Shown piece after piece: positions 24,921 to 33,905 of a stretch of DNA of 64,000 bases (within the stretch, counting starts at the first letter, position 1; each line of letters starts with the position of its first letter). Source of the stretch: JAXGXJ01 sp050943595 (GTDB lineage: Bacteria > Actinomycetota > Thermoleophilia > RBG-16-64-13); contig JBMNPM010000005.1 of the NCBI GenBank assembly GCA_050943595.1, positions 69,100-133,099 on the forward strand. The letters run 5' to 3'. Both the position numbers and the translations under genes were made by a program. The notes beneath the pieces were generated by a model, which was given only the letters and a program-made list of their open reading frames with translations, made no database searches and was not told the DNA's origin.

Positions 24921-26578
24921 TTATGAAGGCTCCCCCTTTTCTTCCCGACGGCAGCCCCTTTCGGTTGTCGGCGGTGCTCTTCGATTTCGACGGCACACTC
25001 ACACAGCCGGGTGACCTCGATTTTGAGGCCATCCGTGTGGCTGTGGGCGGCCCTTTGGGGGTTGGGCTGCTCGAGTATCTGGACGGGATCAGTGATCCGA
25101 AGGAGAAGCGGCGCAAGGAAGCCGTCTTGGAGGAGGCCGAGGAGGAGGCCGCCGGGAAGAGCCGGCCCAATGAAGGCGCGGCCGAGTTGGTGGCCCTGCT
25201 GCGGGCACATCACATCCCCATGGCTGTCATCACCAGAAACGGACTGGTGCCCGTCGAGCGATCCCTGTCTGCGCTGCCCGGTATAAACCGCGATGATTTT
25301 GTCTGCATCGTGACGCGTGATCTGGCCTTGAGCCCCAAGCCACTACCGGATGGGGTCCTTCACATCATTGATCAGTTGGGTGTCGACCCGCGCGAGGTGC
25401 TGCTCATTGGCGATCATGCTTTCGATATCGAAGCAGGTCGGAGGGCCGGGACTTTGACCATGTTCCTGCAGAACGACCCGGCGGAGCGGATCTCGGCGAT
25501 GGCGGCAGATCACATCGTCCCCGATTTTATCGTCCCCGATCTGTGGGAGGCAGCTCGTATTATCCGTTACGGATTACCTCTTCCTGTCGGTAAGCTGCCC
25601 TCCAACTTCCTACAGGAGGCCATCGGGGCCATCGTTCTCGACGATCCGACCCTGCTGGTAGGGGCCCACCTGGGTGAAGACGCCGCCGTCGTTGATGCGG
25701 CCGATGTTGAAGCCTTGGTCTGGGCATCCGACCCTATCACGTTGGCCTCTGATGCCATGGCGCGCTACGTTGTTCTCGCCAACGCTAATGATGTGGCTGC
25801 AGCCGGTGCCGTGCCCCGCTGGCTTCTCACCACCCTCTTGTTCCCACTAGGCTCCACGCCGTCGGAAATTGCTGCGCTGATGCGCGATATCGAGACGGGT
25901 TGCCGTCTCCTGGGCATATCTCTGTGTGGCGGCCACACAGAGATCACTGATGCTGTGGTGCGCCCCGTGGTCGTCGGGACCATGGCGGGATCGGCAATCG
26001 CGGAGAGACTGCTCGACAAGCGGCGTATCAGAGAAGGCGACAGGATTCTGCTGACCAAAGGGGTGGCCGTCGAGGGCACGGGGTTGATTGCTCGGGAGTA
26101 CGCTCCGCGCCTCGCGGCCGCTGGGATGAGTGCGGCAGAGATTGCTGAATGCGCGGCGTTCTTGGACAACATGAGCATTCTGGAGGAGGCACGGGTCGCC
26201 TCTTCATTCACAGGTGTCACCGCAGTCCACGACGTGACCGAGGGGGGGTTGGCTACGGCTGTGCGTGAGCTGGGCGCAGCCGGCGCACACCGGCTGCGCA
26301 TCGACATGGACGCTATCCCCATCTACCCGCAGACACGGCGCATCTGCACCGTCATGGGTCTCGATCCGTTGGGTCTCATCGGTTCCGGCAGTGCCCTCAT
26401 CACGTGCAGCGACGATCAGACTGCAGCCTTCATGCAGGTTGTGGCAGTGGAGGGCATTGAGGTCACTGTGATCGGGGAGGTCCTGGGAGAGGGGCAGGGA
26501 GTCGAGGCCTGGAGGCACGGACAACGAGTGGATTGGCCCAGCTTCGAGCGGGATGAGGTGTCGCGCTTGGTCCGCTGA
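24917..26578 (+). CDS. Fusion of HAD hydrolase and AIR-synthase-like (HypE/PurM family) domains
   Basis: The 553-residue protein has an N-terminal HAD phosphatase (LFDFDGTLTQ nucleophile Asp, VITRN motif II, and GDHAFDIEAGR motif IV; to about residue 220). A C-terminal AIR-synthase-related module follows from about 225, with AHLGEDAAVVD, ANDVAAAGAVPRWLL, CGGHTEITDAV, and VHDVTEGGLATAVRELG, closest in pattern to HypE-type ATP-binding enzymes. The order suggests one domain makes, and the other removes, a phosphate in the same pathway, but this is inference. Start is GTG 24917, overlapping the AEC stop, or ATG 24923. Confidence 0.85.
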   Translation: MIMKAPPFLPDGSPFRLSAVLFDFDGTLTQPGDLDFEAIRVAVGGPLGVGLLEYLDGISDPKEKRRKEAVLEEAEEEAAGKSRPNEGAAELVALLRAHHIPMAVITRNGLVPVERSLSALPGINRDDFVCIVTRDLALSPKPLPDGVLHIIDQLGVDPREVLLIGDHAFDIEAGRRAGTLTMFLQNDPAERISAMAADHIVPDFIVPDLWEAARIIRYGLPLPVGKLPSNFLQEAIGAIVLDDPTLLVGAHLGEDAAVVDAADVEALVWASDPITLASDAMARYVVLANANDVAAAGAVPRWLLTTLLFPLGSTPSEIAALMRDIETGCRLLGISLCGGHTEITDAVVRPVVVGTMAGSAIAERLLDKRRIREGDRILLTKGVAVEGTGLIAREYAPRLAAAGMSAAEIAECAAFLDNMSILEEARVASSFTGVTAVHDVTEGGLATAVRELGAAGAHRLRIDMDAIPIYPQTRRICTVMGLDPLGLIGSGSALITCSDDQTAAFMQVVAVEGIEVTVIGEVLGEGQGVEAWRHGQRVDWPSFERDEVSRLVR

Positions 26579-26604
26579 GCGTCGGCCTGCCGGATGGTTT
26601 GGTG

Positions 26605-26634
26605 TTGCCGAATAGTACGGTAATGCCGTATAAT
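26605..26634 (+). promoter_or_regulatory. MarR-operon promoter with overlapping palindromic operator
   Basis: TTGCCG (26605-26610) and TATAAT (26629-26634) are spaced 18 bases. Between them the inverted repeat TACGGTAATGCCGTA (26616-26630) overlaps the -10. Predicted transcription starts about 26641, the A of the marR ATG, so the message would be leaderless. Confidence 0.7.
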
Positions 26635-26640
26635 AGTGCC

Positions 26641-27102
26641 ATGAAGCTTGATGACTCGTCTATTCTTGATGCTTTCCGCTGCGCGTATTGGCAGGTCTTG
26701 CGTGACCTCGATTCGCTCCGGCTGCGCCAGTGGGAGCAGTCTCATATCACCATGCCCCAATTGCGTGTGCTCTTTCAATTACGATGTGTGCCGGGTATGA
26801 CCACAGGGCAACTGGCTCGGACTTTGGGGGTGACCGTCTCCACCACCAGCGGTCTGGTGGCCAAACTGGTTGAGCGGGGCCTGGTCGGCCGGGGTAGCAG
26901 TGAGGAAGACCGGCGGCAAATCCCTTTGACACTCACTGAAGCCGGTCAGGTGTTGGCCGGTGAACTGGCCGGACTTCCTCGGTCCTTTCTCGACGGAGTG
27001 GCCACCGAACTGGGGGACGGCCTCGAAGGGGTTGTCGCCGCCCTGCAGGCTTTGGCGGACGCTGCCGACCGCGTGCGGCAGAAGGAGTCGACGTCTCCTT
27101 GA
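26641..27102 (+). CDS. MarR family transcriptional regulator
   Basis: The 153-residue protein has the winged-helix core MTTGQLARTLGVTVSTTSGLVAKLVERGLVGR followed by the wing DRRQIPLTLTEAGQ. MarR proteins are dimeric repressors that bind short palindromes and are released by ligands. The ATG at 26641 (MKLDDSS) is preferred; frames further upstream would start inside the promoter. No Shine-Dalgarno is present, agreeing with a leaderless message. The stop overlaps the MFS transporter start, so it probably controls its own operon and the exporter. Confidence 0.88.
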   Translation: MKLDDSSILDAFRCAYWQVLRDLDSLRLRQWEQSHITMPQLRVLFQLRCVPGMTTGQLARTLGVTVSTTSGLVAKLVERGLVGRGSSEEDRRQIPLTLTEAGQVLAGELAGLPRSFLDGVATELGDGLEGVVAALQALADAADRVRQKESTSP

Positions 27103-28433
27103 GGTCTATGCTGCCAGGAGCCCTCGGCCGCGCTTTTCGATCACTCGCTATCCGCAATTACCGCCTGTTCTGGTTCGGGCAGCTGGTGTCACTCGCTGGC
27201 ACTTGGATGCAGGATGTGGCTCTCAGTTGGTTGGTGCTCAGTCTTACGGACTCGCCGGTGGCCTTGGGACTGACCATGACCATCCGTTTCCTGCCCGCCC
27301 TGCTCCTGTCCGCCTACGGAGGTATCCTGGCCGACCGGCTGCCCAAGCGGGAGACGCTTATCGCTGCCCAGTGTTTGCAGATGTTGATTGCTCTGTCCAT
27401 GGCCGTCCTCACTTCTACCGGGATCGTGACCGTGCTTCTCATCTACGTGCTGGCAGGCATCCGTGGCCTTGTCGATGCCGTAGAAGGTCCCACCAGACAG
27501 GCTTTCGTGCCCGAGATGGTGGGGACCGCCGACGTTCCCAACGCGGTTGCCCTCAACTCAACCCTCTTTAACGCCGCCCGGGTGGCCGGACCGGCGCTGG
27601 GTGCCATCGTCATAAGCAACCTGGGCATCGCAGCCTGTTTCTACATCAACGCCGTCAGCTTCCTGGCAGTTATCGGTGCCTTGGCGGCCATACGGCCGCA
27701 AGAGCTTCGTATGGTAGGGGGGGCACCCAAGGACGCTGTGGGGGCCGGTCTGCGCTCCGGTTTTCGCTACGCCCGCTCGACTCCGGAGATAATGATCATT
27801 TTTATCATCGTGGGAGCCATCGGCACCTTCGGTTACAATTTTCAGACCCTACTACCGTTGGTGGCCCGCTATCTGCTCCACTCGGGAGCTTCTACCCTGG
27901 CTGTTCTTATGACCGCCATGGGGTCTGGTTCTGTGCTGGCCGGTCTGATCGCCGCGTACCGTGGCAGGCCGGGGCGGCGCTTCCTCTTCGCAGCCAGTGC
28001 GTGTTTTGTAGTGCTTTTGTTCTCGATAGGGCTGTCGAGTTCGGTGGCCATGACGGGGGCACTGCTTTTCTTAGCCGGGGTGGCGGGTGTATTGTTCATG
28101 ACCGCCGCCAATACCCGTATCCAGCTCACGGTGCCCAACCATCTGCGGGGGAGGGTGATGGGGATCTACTACATGCTCTTCGTAGGCACCACACCTATCG
28201 GTAGTTACGTTACGGGAAACTTGGCCGAATACGGAGGCGTGCGGATGACGGTGTTTATACTCGCTCTGTTGTGCGCCGTGGGTGTGGTCGCCGCAGGTAT
28301 CTATGCCATGCGTTCCCGTTCTCTCGGTCGGGGTACCGCCCGTCCCCTGTTTGTTCGGCCCGGTGATGGGAAGGGGCGATCCTCGGTTCCGCACTATGGG
28401 GACCGGGTCGAGGACGGTGTGCAGCCCGAATAA
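27099..28433 (+). CDS. MFS transporter, EntS/MFS_3-like exporter
   Basis: The 441-444-residue protein has twelve hydrophobic segments. RNYRLFWFGQLVSLAGTWMQDVALSWLV at the start and GGILADRLPKRETLI in the loop after helix 2 are typical of the MFS_3/EntS drug or siderophore exporter group. TTG 27099 overlaps the marR stop, and ATG 27108 is an alternative start. Coupled to a MarR regulator, it is probably an efflux pump induced by its substrate. Repeat copy C lies 257 bases downstream. Confidence 0.88.
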   Translation: MRSMLPGALGRAFRSLAIRNYRLFWFGQLVSLAGTWMQDVALSWLVLSLTDSPVALGLTMTIRFLPALLLSAYGGILADRLPKRETLIAAQCLQMLIALSMAVLTSTGIVTVLLIYVLAGIRGLVDAVEGPTRQAFVPEMVGTADVPNAVALNSTLFNAARVAGPALGAIVISNLGIAACFYINAVSFLAVIGALAAIRPQELRMVGGAPKDAVGAGLRSGFRYARSTPEIMIIFIIVGAIGTFGYNFQTLLPLVARYLLHSGASTLAVLMTAMGSGSVLAGLIAAYRGRPGRRFLFAASACFVVLLFSIGLSSSVAMTGALLFLAGVAGVLFMTAANTRIQLTVPNHLRGRVMGIYYMLFVGTTPIGSYVTGNLAEYGGVRMTVFILALLCAVGVVAAGIYAMRSRSLGRGTARPLFVRPGDGKGRSSVPHYGDRVEDGVQPE

Positions 28434-28810
28434 GTTCGCCACACCGGAGGTCGCGCCCGGCCGGTCGCGCTACGGGCCTATCGTGTGGTCATCTGTGTGG
28501 TCATCTGTCTCGCGGCTACAGTGGCGGTCTGTGGCCTTCCGGTTTCACTATTACTTCGGCAACTTCGGCAACCACCGGATGCTCGCTCACCATGGGATCT
28601 TCCTTGCTTTCGTGGGCCAGGCACGTGTAGTGGCACGTATGCGGTTGCTATCTGGTTGCTATCAAAGCGATATCAGATTAATATGAAATAACCGATGACG
28701 TACTATCGTGCTGCTCAGCGCGTTCTGGCATCCGGGGCTTCGTTTTTCGGCGGCCTCCTAGAACACGCGTGCGCCGCGACGGTACTGGAGCCGTATGGGA
28801 GGGAAGAGAT
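28434..28810. other. Gene-free interval containing repeat copy C
   Basis: No convincing gene is visible. A direct TGTGTGGTCATC-type duplication is present near 28483-28506. Repeat copy C occupies 28691-28760, and the SPFH gene's ribosome-binding site GGAGGGAAGAGAT is at the right end. Confidence 0.6.
28691..28760 (+). repeat. Dispersed ~70-bp hairpin repeat, copy C
   Basis: On the plus strand it reads GATGACGTACTATCGTGCTG onwards, has a GC-rich centre, then GGGGCTTCGTTTTTCGG and GGCCTCCTAG. It is the only copy on the plus strand, and it follows the plus-strand MFS gene, keeping the gene-then-repeat orientation of the other copies. Confidence 0.8.
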
Positions 28811-29836
28811 ATGGACGTACAGCTTGATTCGCATAGTCGCGAGCACGAGGTGAAGGCCATGAGCGGCTGGAGTATGCTGGCTGCGGTCATCGTCATACTG
28901 CTGGTTGGCATAGCGCTGGTGGTCGTCGCTGCCGTCCTAGGCGGCAGAGGGACAGTAGGCGGAGGGACCGTAGGGGCGCTTGTTGGGGTGGGCATCGTGC
29001 TCATCCTCGTAGGGATCACGCTGTCTCCGGGCTTCTTCACTCTGGAACCGAACGAGACGAGAGTCCTGGTGCTCTTCGGTGCGTACAAAGGGACAGTGCG
29101 GCAGGGAGGGTTTCGCTGGGCCAATCCGTTCCTATCGAATGGACCGGCGGCCAAGACCAATGGTGATCAGGGGGCATGGGAATCCGTTGCTACGGCGGCC
29201 GGTGCGAAAAAGGGGCAGGAGCCACAAACGATTAAGAAGTTTCCACGTTACAAGGTGTCGGTACGGGCTCGAACTCTCAACGGTCCCAGATTAAAAGTCA
29301 ATGATCGACGTGGCAATCCCGTGGAGATCGCCACGGTGGTGGTGTGGCGGGTAGGAGATACCGCTCAGGCCGTGTTCGACGTCGACGACGTGCAGGTGTA
29401 CGTTGAGACCCAGAGTGAGACCGCCCTCCGGCATCTGGCCAGCTCGTACGCCTATGATCACGGTGAGGAGAACGAGCCCACGCTACGGAGCAATGTGGAC
29501 GAGGTCTCGAGGGCCCTCAAAGAAGAGCTGGATCAACGATTGGCCCGGGCCGGGGTGATCGTGGAAGAGGCTCGTCTGACCCATCTGGCCTACGCCCCGG
29601 AGATAGCCCAGGCCATGTTGCGTCGCCAGCAGGCTGAAGCGGTGATCGACGCCCGGCAAAAGATCGTCCATGGGGCGGTGAGTATGGTGGACATGGCTCT
29701 ACGAGAGCTGACCGAGAAGAGCGTGGTAGACCTCGATCCGGAGAGGAAGGCCGCCATGATCAGCAACCTGATGGTGGTGCTGTGTAGCGAATCGGAGGTA
29801 CATCCGGTCGTCAACACGGGTACGCTGTACGGGTGA
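28811..29836 (+). CDS. SPFH/band 7 domain membrane protein
   Basis: The 341-residue protein has two hydrophobic segments near the N-terminus (about 17-45 and 50-75) and a band 7 domain (FFTLEPNETRVLVLFGAYKGTVRQGGFRW onward, to about 300), including the typical VEEARLTHLAYAPEIAQAMLRRQQAEAV coiled-coil segment. SPFH proteins form membrane-associated oligomers that organise membrane domains or proteases. GGAGGGAAGAG precedes ATG 28811. A small RHH protein gene and an M29 aminopeptidase gene follow closely, suggesting one operon. Confidence 0.88.
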   Translation: MDVQLDSHSREHEVKAMSGWSMLAAVIVILLVGIALVVVAAVLGGRGTVGGGTVGALVGVGIVLILVGITLSPGFFTLEPNETRVLVLFGAYKGTVRQGGFRWANPFLSNGPAAKTNGDQGAWESVATAAGAKKGQEPQTIKKFPRYKVSVRARTLNGPRLKVNDRRGNPVEIATVVVWRVGDTAQAVFDVDDVQVYVETQSETALRHLASSYAYDHGEENEPTLRSNVDEVSRALKEELDQRLARAGVIVEEARLTHLAYAPEIAQAMLRRQQAEAVIDARQKIVHGAVSMVDMALRELTEKSVVDLDPERKAAMISNLMVVLCSESEVHPVVNTGTLYG

Positions 29837-29844
29837 CGTAAACC

Positions 29845-30033
29845 TTGGCACGTAAGCAGTTCCTACTCCGTATCGATGCCGGCCTGTGGACCGACCTAGA
29901 AGCATGGGCGGCCGACGAGCTACGTAGCGTCAACGGGCAGATCGAATATCTGTTGCGGGAAGCCGTTCGGAAACGGAAGGGCGTGACGGCCGGGTCTCGT
30001 CGTGACGATCGTGAGGATGAGAAAGGACACTGA
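29845..30033 (+). CDS. Small ribbon-helix-helix (Arc-like) protein
   Basis: A 62-residue basic protein: ARKQFLLRIDAGLWTDLEAWAADELRSVNGQIEYLLREAV fits an Arc/MetJ-type ribbon-helix-helix (a short beta strand with alternating residues, then two helices, NGQIEYLL as helix B). The start appears to be TTG 29845, eight bases after the SPFH stop. Its stop shares a base with the ATG of the aminopeptidase gene (TGATG). Such small RHH genes often follow SPFH genes; it may be an autoregulator or an SPFH partner. Confidence 0.8.
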   Translation: MARKQFLLRIDAGLWTDLEAWAADELRSVNGQIEYLLREAVRKRKGVTAGSRRDDREDEKGH

Positions 30034-31139
30034 TGAGAGATCCGAGACTTGAGACCCTGGCAGAGACACTGCTGGATTATTCGATCGCGTTGCAGCCCGG
30101 TGAGAAGGTGCTCATCGAGGGCGAAGAGGGTGCCGAGGACCTCATGATCGCGTTGGTGGAGCAGACCTACAGGCGGGGCGGCGTCCCCTTCACCCTCCTG
30201 AGCCACGCCCGGCTGCGCAGGGCGTGGCTCCTCGGCGCTCAGCGCAGCCAGATGGACCTTCTGGTCGGATGGCAGATGCAGCGCATGAGGGAAGTCGACG
30301 CGACCATATCCATCATGGCCGGCAGCAATGCCTCGGAGATGGCCGACATCCTGCCCGGCACTCTTGAAGCTTCGCGTCTGGCCTCTGAGCCCCTTCTAGA
30401 GCTTCTGCTCACCAAAAAATGGGTGCTGCTCCGTTTCCCGACTGCGGCGGCTGCGCAGGCTGCGGGCATGTCCACCCAGGCTTTCGAGGATTTTAGCTTA
30501 GCGGTTTCGACTCTGGATTATGCGCGGATGTCGCGGGCCATGGATCCCTTGGTGGAACTCATGGGCCGCACTCGGCACGTACGCGTGGTCGCCCCGGGGA
30601 CCGACCTCAGCTTCTCCATCGAGGGGATCCCGGTGGTGAAGGCCGCCGGTCGGCACAATATCCCCGATGGCGAGGTGTTTACCGCCCCCGTGCGTGACTC
30701 GATGAACGGTGTTGTGCTCTTTAACACACCATCTCTCGAGGATGGGACGACCTACGAGCGGATCCGACTGGTCTTCAAAGACGGCCGGGTGGTTGAAGCC
30801 GATGCCAACGAGACCGAGAAACTCAGTCGCATGTTGGACACCGATGAGGGATCCCGCTACGTGGGCGAGTTTGCTCTGGGGGTCAACCCCTGCATAGAGA
30901 AGCCTATGAAAGACACGCTCTACGACGAGAAGATCCAGGGCAGTCTACACCTGGCCCTCGGTCGAGCCTACGATGACGCTGATAACGGCAACCGTTCGAG
31001 TGTGCACTGGGACTTGGTGCTCATCCAGACACCGGCCTGGGGCGGCGGCGAGATATGGTTTGACGACGTGCTGGTGAGGAAGGACGGCCGCTTCGTGCTA
31101 CCGGCGCTCACCGGACTCAACCCGGAGAACCTGGTCTGA
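30033..31139 (+). CDS. M29 family aminopeptidase
   Basis: The 368-residue protein resembles AmpS/AmpT metallo-aminopeptidases. It shows the N-terminal LLDYSIALQPGEKVLIEGEEG and C-terminal catalytic segments SIEGIPVVKAAGRHNIPDGEVFTAPV (Glu and His ligands), FALGVNPCI, and HLALGRAYDD followed by SVHWDLVLI. M29 enzymes are cytosolic dimers using two Co/Zn ions. AAAGGA precedes ATG 30033, which overlaps the RHH gene's stop. It is the third gene of the SPFH operon. Confidence 0.9.
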   Translation: MRDPRLETLAETLLDYSIALQPGEKVLIEGEEGAEDLMIALVEQTYRRGGVPFTLLSHARLRRAWLLGAQRSQMDLLVGWQMQRMREVDATISIMAGSNASEMADILPGTLEASRLASEPLLELLLTKKWVLLRFPTAAAAQAAGMSTQAFEDFSLAVSTLDYARMSRAMDPLVELMGRTRHVRVVAPGTDLSFSIEGIPVVKAAGRHNIPDGEVFTAPVRDSMNGVVLFNTPSLEDGTTYERIRLVFKDGRVVEADANETEKLSRMLDTDEGSRYVGEFALGVNPCIEKPMKDTLYDEKIQGSLHLALGRAYDDADNGNRSSVHWDLVLIQTPAWGGGEIWFDDVLVRKDGRFVLPALTGLNPENLV

Positions 31140-31218
31140 TCCAAAAACCGGTGACTCGGACGGTAGCACGAAGCGGCCGGCCGGCGTCTGCATGCCCCAG
31201 CAGCCTTCCAGCAGCCCT

Positions 31219-33639
31219 CTAGTCCTCGGTGGCCGTCTCGGCCTCCACCCGGGCGACGGCGTCGCGCCAGAAGGGCAGCCGGTCGCCGATGATGCGTCCC
31301 AGTCCCACCAAGAACCATGCGACTACGGAGAACGCGGCTGTGGCCGCGATGGCGGGCCAATCGGGTAGATCGAGGGCGAAGAATCCGCGCGTGTACGGTA
31401 TGGCGAATGCCAGGGCCAACAGGACCACCATCGCCAAGACCAGACCTAGACGCCAGCCGCGTAACGGTCGCTCGATGGCGGCGATCACGCGCAGTCCGAT
31501 CACAAAAAAGATGATCGTCTCCATGGTCTGTGCCTCCAGTACACCGGCCCCCAACTTCCTAATTACGAGATACGATGTGAACATAGTGAAGGCTGAGAGC
31601 AGCCCGGTAGGAATGACGAAGCGGGCTACTCTGTAGACGAAACCTGGTACGAATCGGCGCGGGTTCGGCGCCAGGGCCAGGAAGAAGCCGGGTATGCCAA
31701 TGACCAGCGCGTCGACGATCGTGAGGTGTCGGGGGAGGATCAGATAAGGAACGCCGACTATCGCTACTGCCAACGCCAGAGCGGCTGCCCACACGCTCTT
31801 ATTGGTGAACAGGTGGGCGACGCGTTCTATGTTGGCCGTCACCCGGCGGCCCTCAGCGACCACGCCGGGTAATGTAGAGAAGCTGGAATCGACCAGGACC
31901 AGTTGTGCGACGGCCTGGGCGGCGGCCGTACCGCTGCCCATGGCGATACCCATGTCGGCCTTCTTGAGGGCCAACACGTCGTTGACGCCGTCACCGGTCA
32001 TAGCCACCACGTGGCCCCGATTCTGCAGAGCTTCTACCATGGAACGCTTCTGATCGGGATCCACCCGGCCGAAGACGGTCGTGGTCTGCATCAGTTCCTC
32101 CAGCTCCTTGCCTTCAGGGAGGTTGCGGGCGTCCACGGCGCGTTCGGCACCCGGGACTCCTGCTTTAGCCGCCACAGTCGCCACGGTATTCGGGTTGTCC
32201 CCGGAGATGACCTTTATCTCCACTCCCTGTCGCCGGAAGTAATCCAGAGTCCGGGGGGCGTCCTCACGGATGCGTTCGGCCAGCAGGACCAGACCCATTG
32301 GCGCCATCCCGTCCGGCAAGGTCTCGTTGTGTAACGGTTCAGCCGTGTGGCATAGGAGCAACACACGCGTTCCCGTCGCGGCCAGTTCCGCCGCCCGTTG
32401 CCGGGCGGCGGCCAGGTGTTCGTGTGCGCCGGCGATGATCTCCGGAGCACCCAATACCCAAGAGTCGTGGCCACTAAAGCGCGCTGCACTCCATTTGCGG
32501 GCCGATGAGAAGGGGACGGAATCCTCCAGTTCCCAGCCGTCTGTGACCGGCAGGGCGGCCGCGATGGCGGCGATGGTGGAGTTCTTGGCCGAAGCAGTGG
32601 CCGCGATAGCGGCGAGGGCCTGTAGGGATTCGTCCCTGTTCGCACCAGCATCATCCGGTCTTGAGGAGTCCGGCGCGGCGAACGGTTCGAATTGTTGGAA
32701 GGCCGGATGGTGTTCGGTGATGGTGCCGGTCTTGTCGATGCAGAGCACATCCACCCGGGCCAGTCCTTCCACGGCGGGCAGTTCTCGTGTGAGGACCTTG
32801 CGCCGGGCCAGCGTGATGGCCGACACGGCGAAAGCGATGCTGGTGAGGAGCACCAGCCCCTGCGGGATCATGGCGACGAGTGCTGCCACAGTATTGGTTA
32901 CACCGTGCTCCAACGTCACATCCATGCGGAACTGCGCGAAGATGAGTAGGGCCCCTATCGGTATGATGCCTAAACCTATGACCCGCAGGATGTCGTTGAT
33001 CCCTGTCATCAGTTCTGAGCGGAGTCGCACATACCGCTTGCCTTCTCCCATGAGGCGCTGGGCGTACGCATCAGGTCCCACGGCCGTGGCACGGAACAAA
33101 CCGCTCCCGGCCACGACGAAGCTGCCCGAGAGCACCCGGTCACCCGTCGCTTTTATGATGGGCACGGATTCGCCGGTAAGCAGGGATTCATCTACCTCCA
33201 AGCCTTGGGAGTGCAGGGTCTCTCCGTCGGCTACGATCTGGTCGCCTGCCGAAATCTGCAGGATGTCATCGAGGACCACAGAAGCCACCGGGACCTCCTG
33301 AAGGGCGCCGTCTCGTATCACCTTGACGGCCGGGGTGGTCAGGATGGAGAGGCGGTCGAGGGCGATTTTCGCCCTCATCTCTTGGACGATCCCGATAACC
33401 GTGTTGGTTACCAAGATGCTGCCGAACAAGGCGTCCTTCCACGAGCCGAACGAGACCATGGCGATGAAGAGCACGCCTAGGATGAGGTTGAACCATGTGA
33501 AGACATTGCTGCGGACAATGTCCCAGGTGGTGCGGCCCCCGGAGCGAGGAGTCACGTTGACCCGGCCTGCCTCGACGCGGACCCTCACCTCCTCTGTGGT
33601 GAGACCGGTGGGCGTCGGGCTGTCCGGAGTGCTGTTCAC
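31219..33639 (-). CDS. P-type cation-transporting ATPase, CtpE-like
   Basis: The 806-residue pump has the actuator TGES motif (LLTGESVPI), the phosphorylated Asp in CIDKTGTIT, and the hinge TGDGVNDVLALKKADMGIAMGSG. About ten membrane segments are visible. Overall pattern (FNLILGVLFIAMVSFGSWKD; IVQEMRAKIALDRL) is like mycobacterial CtpE, a Ca2+ uptake ATPase needed for surface integrity. No heavy-metal CPx motif is seen, so a P2-like Ca/Mg role is favoured. It stands alone, convergent with the aminopeptidase gene and divergent from purC. Confidence 0.88.
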   Translation of the reverse strand: MNSTPDSPTPTGLTTEEVRVRVEAGRVNVTPRSGGRTTWDIVRSNVFTWFNLILGVLFIAMVSFGSWKDALFGSILVTNTVIGIVQEMRAKIALDRLSILTTPAVKVIRDGALQEVPVASVVLDDILQISAGDQIVADGETLHSQGLEVDESLLTGESVPIIKATGDRVLSGSFVVAGSGLFRATAVGPDAYAQRLMGEGKRYVRLRSELMTGINDILRVIGLGIIPIGALLIFAQFRMDVTLEHGVTNTVAALVAMIPQGLVLLTSIAFAVSAITLARRKVLTRELPAVEGLARVDVLCIDKTGTITEHHPAFQQFEPFAAPDSSRPDDAGANRDESLQALAAIAATASAKNSTIAAIAAALPVTDGWELEDSVPFSSARKWSAARFSGHDSWVLGAPEIIAGAHEHLAAARQRAAELAATGTRVLLLCHTAEPLHNETLPDGMAPMGLVLLAERIREDAPRTLDYFRRQGVEIKVISGDNPNTVATVAAKAGVPGAERAVDARNLPEGKELEELMQTTTVFGRVDPDQKRSMVEALQNRGHVVAMTGDGVNDVLALKKADMGIAMGSGTAAAQAVAQLVLVDSSFSTLPGVVAEGRRVTANIERVAHLFTNKSVWAAALALAVAIVGVPYLILPRHLTIVDALVIGIPGFFLALAPNPRRFVPGFVYRVARFVIPTGLLSAFTMFTSYLVIRKLGAGVLEAQTMETIIFFVIGLRVIAAIERPLRGWRLGLVLAMVVLLALAFAIPYTRGFFALDLPDWPAIAATAAFSVVAWFLVGLGRIIGDRLPFWRDAVARVEAETATED

Positions 33640-33905
33640 GAAGCGTGGATCTCTCTCATGCTCAGCCCTCCGCCTTCCTCACTTCCTGCCTGTGCGCCCG
33701 ACGTCTCACAGTATAGACACTGGAGACGGCTGCGGCCCTCCAGATACGTTCTTGTCTTACGTATTCTCATTGCGCTTTCGCGGCGAAACGTCCCTCTTCA
33801 GCATACTGTTAGAATAGCTGCGCCCAATGAGGACCACCGTAATGTGTCATCGCCGGTGTTCTCGAAAGGAGTCGTCAGTCAAGAGGAGGGGGTGAGCAGT
33901 CACTC

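Noticed and set aside
28485..28691. Hydrophobic 68-codon frame after the MFS gene
   Set aside because: No ribosome-binding site, a short low-complexity hydrophobic start and no recognised pattern; it ends at the repeat edge by chance.
31158..31220. Possible fifth copy of the dispersed repeat between the aminopeptidase and P-ATPase genes
   Set aside because: Only short GC-rich pieces and CAGCAGCC match; the TGACGTACTATCG end is absent and the orientation would differ.
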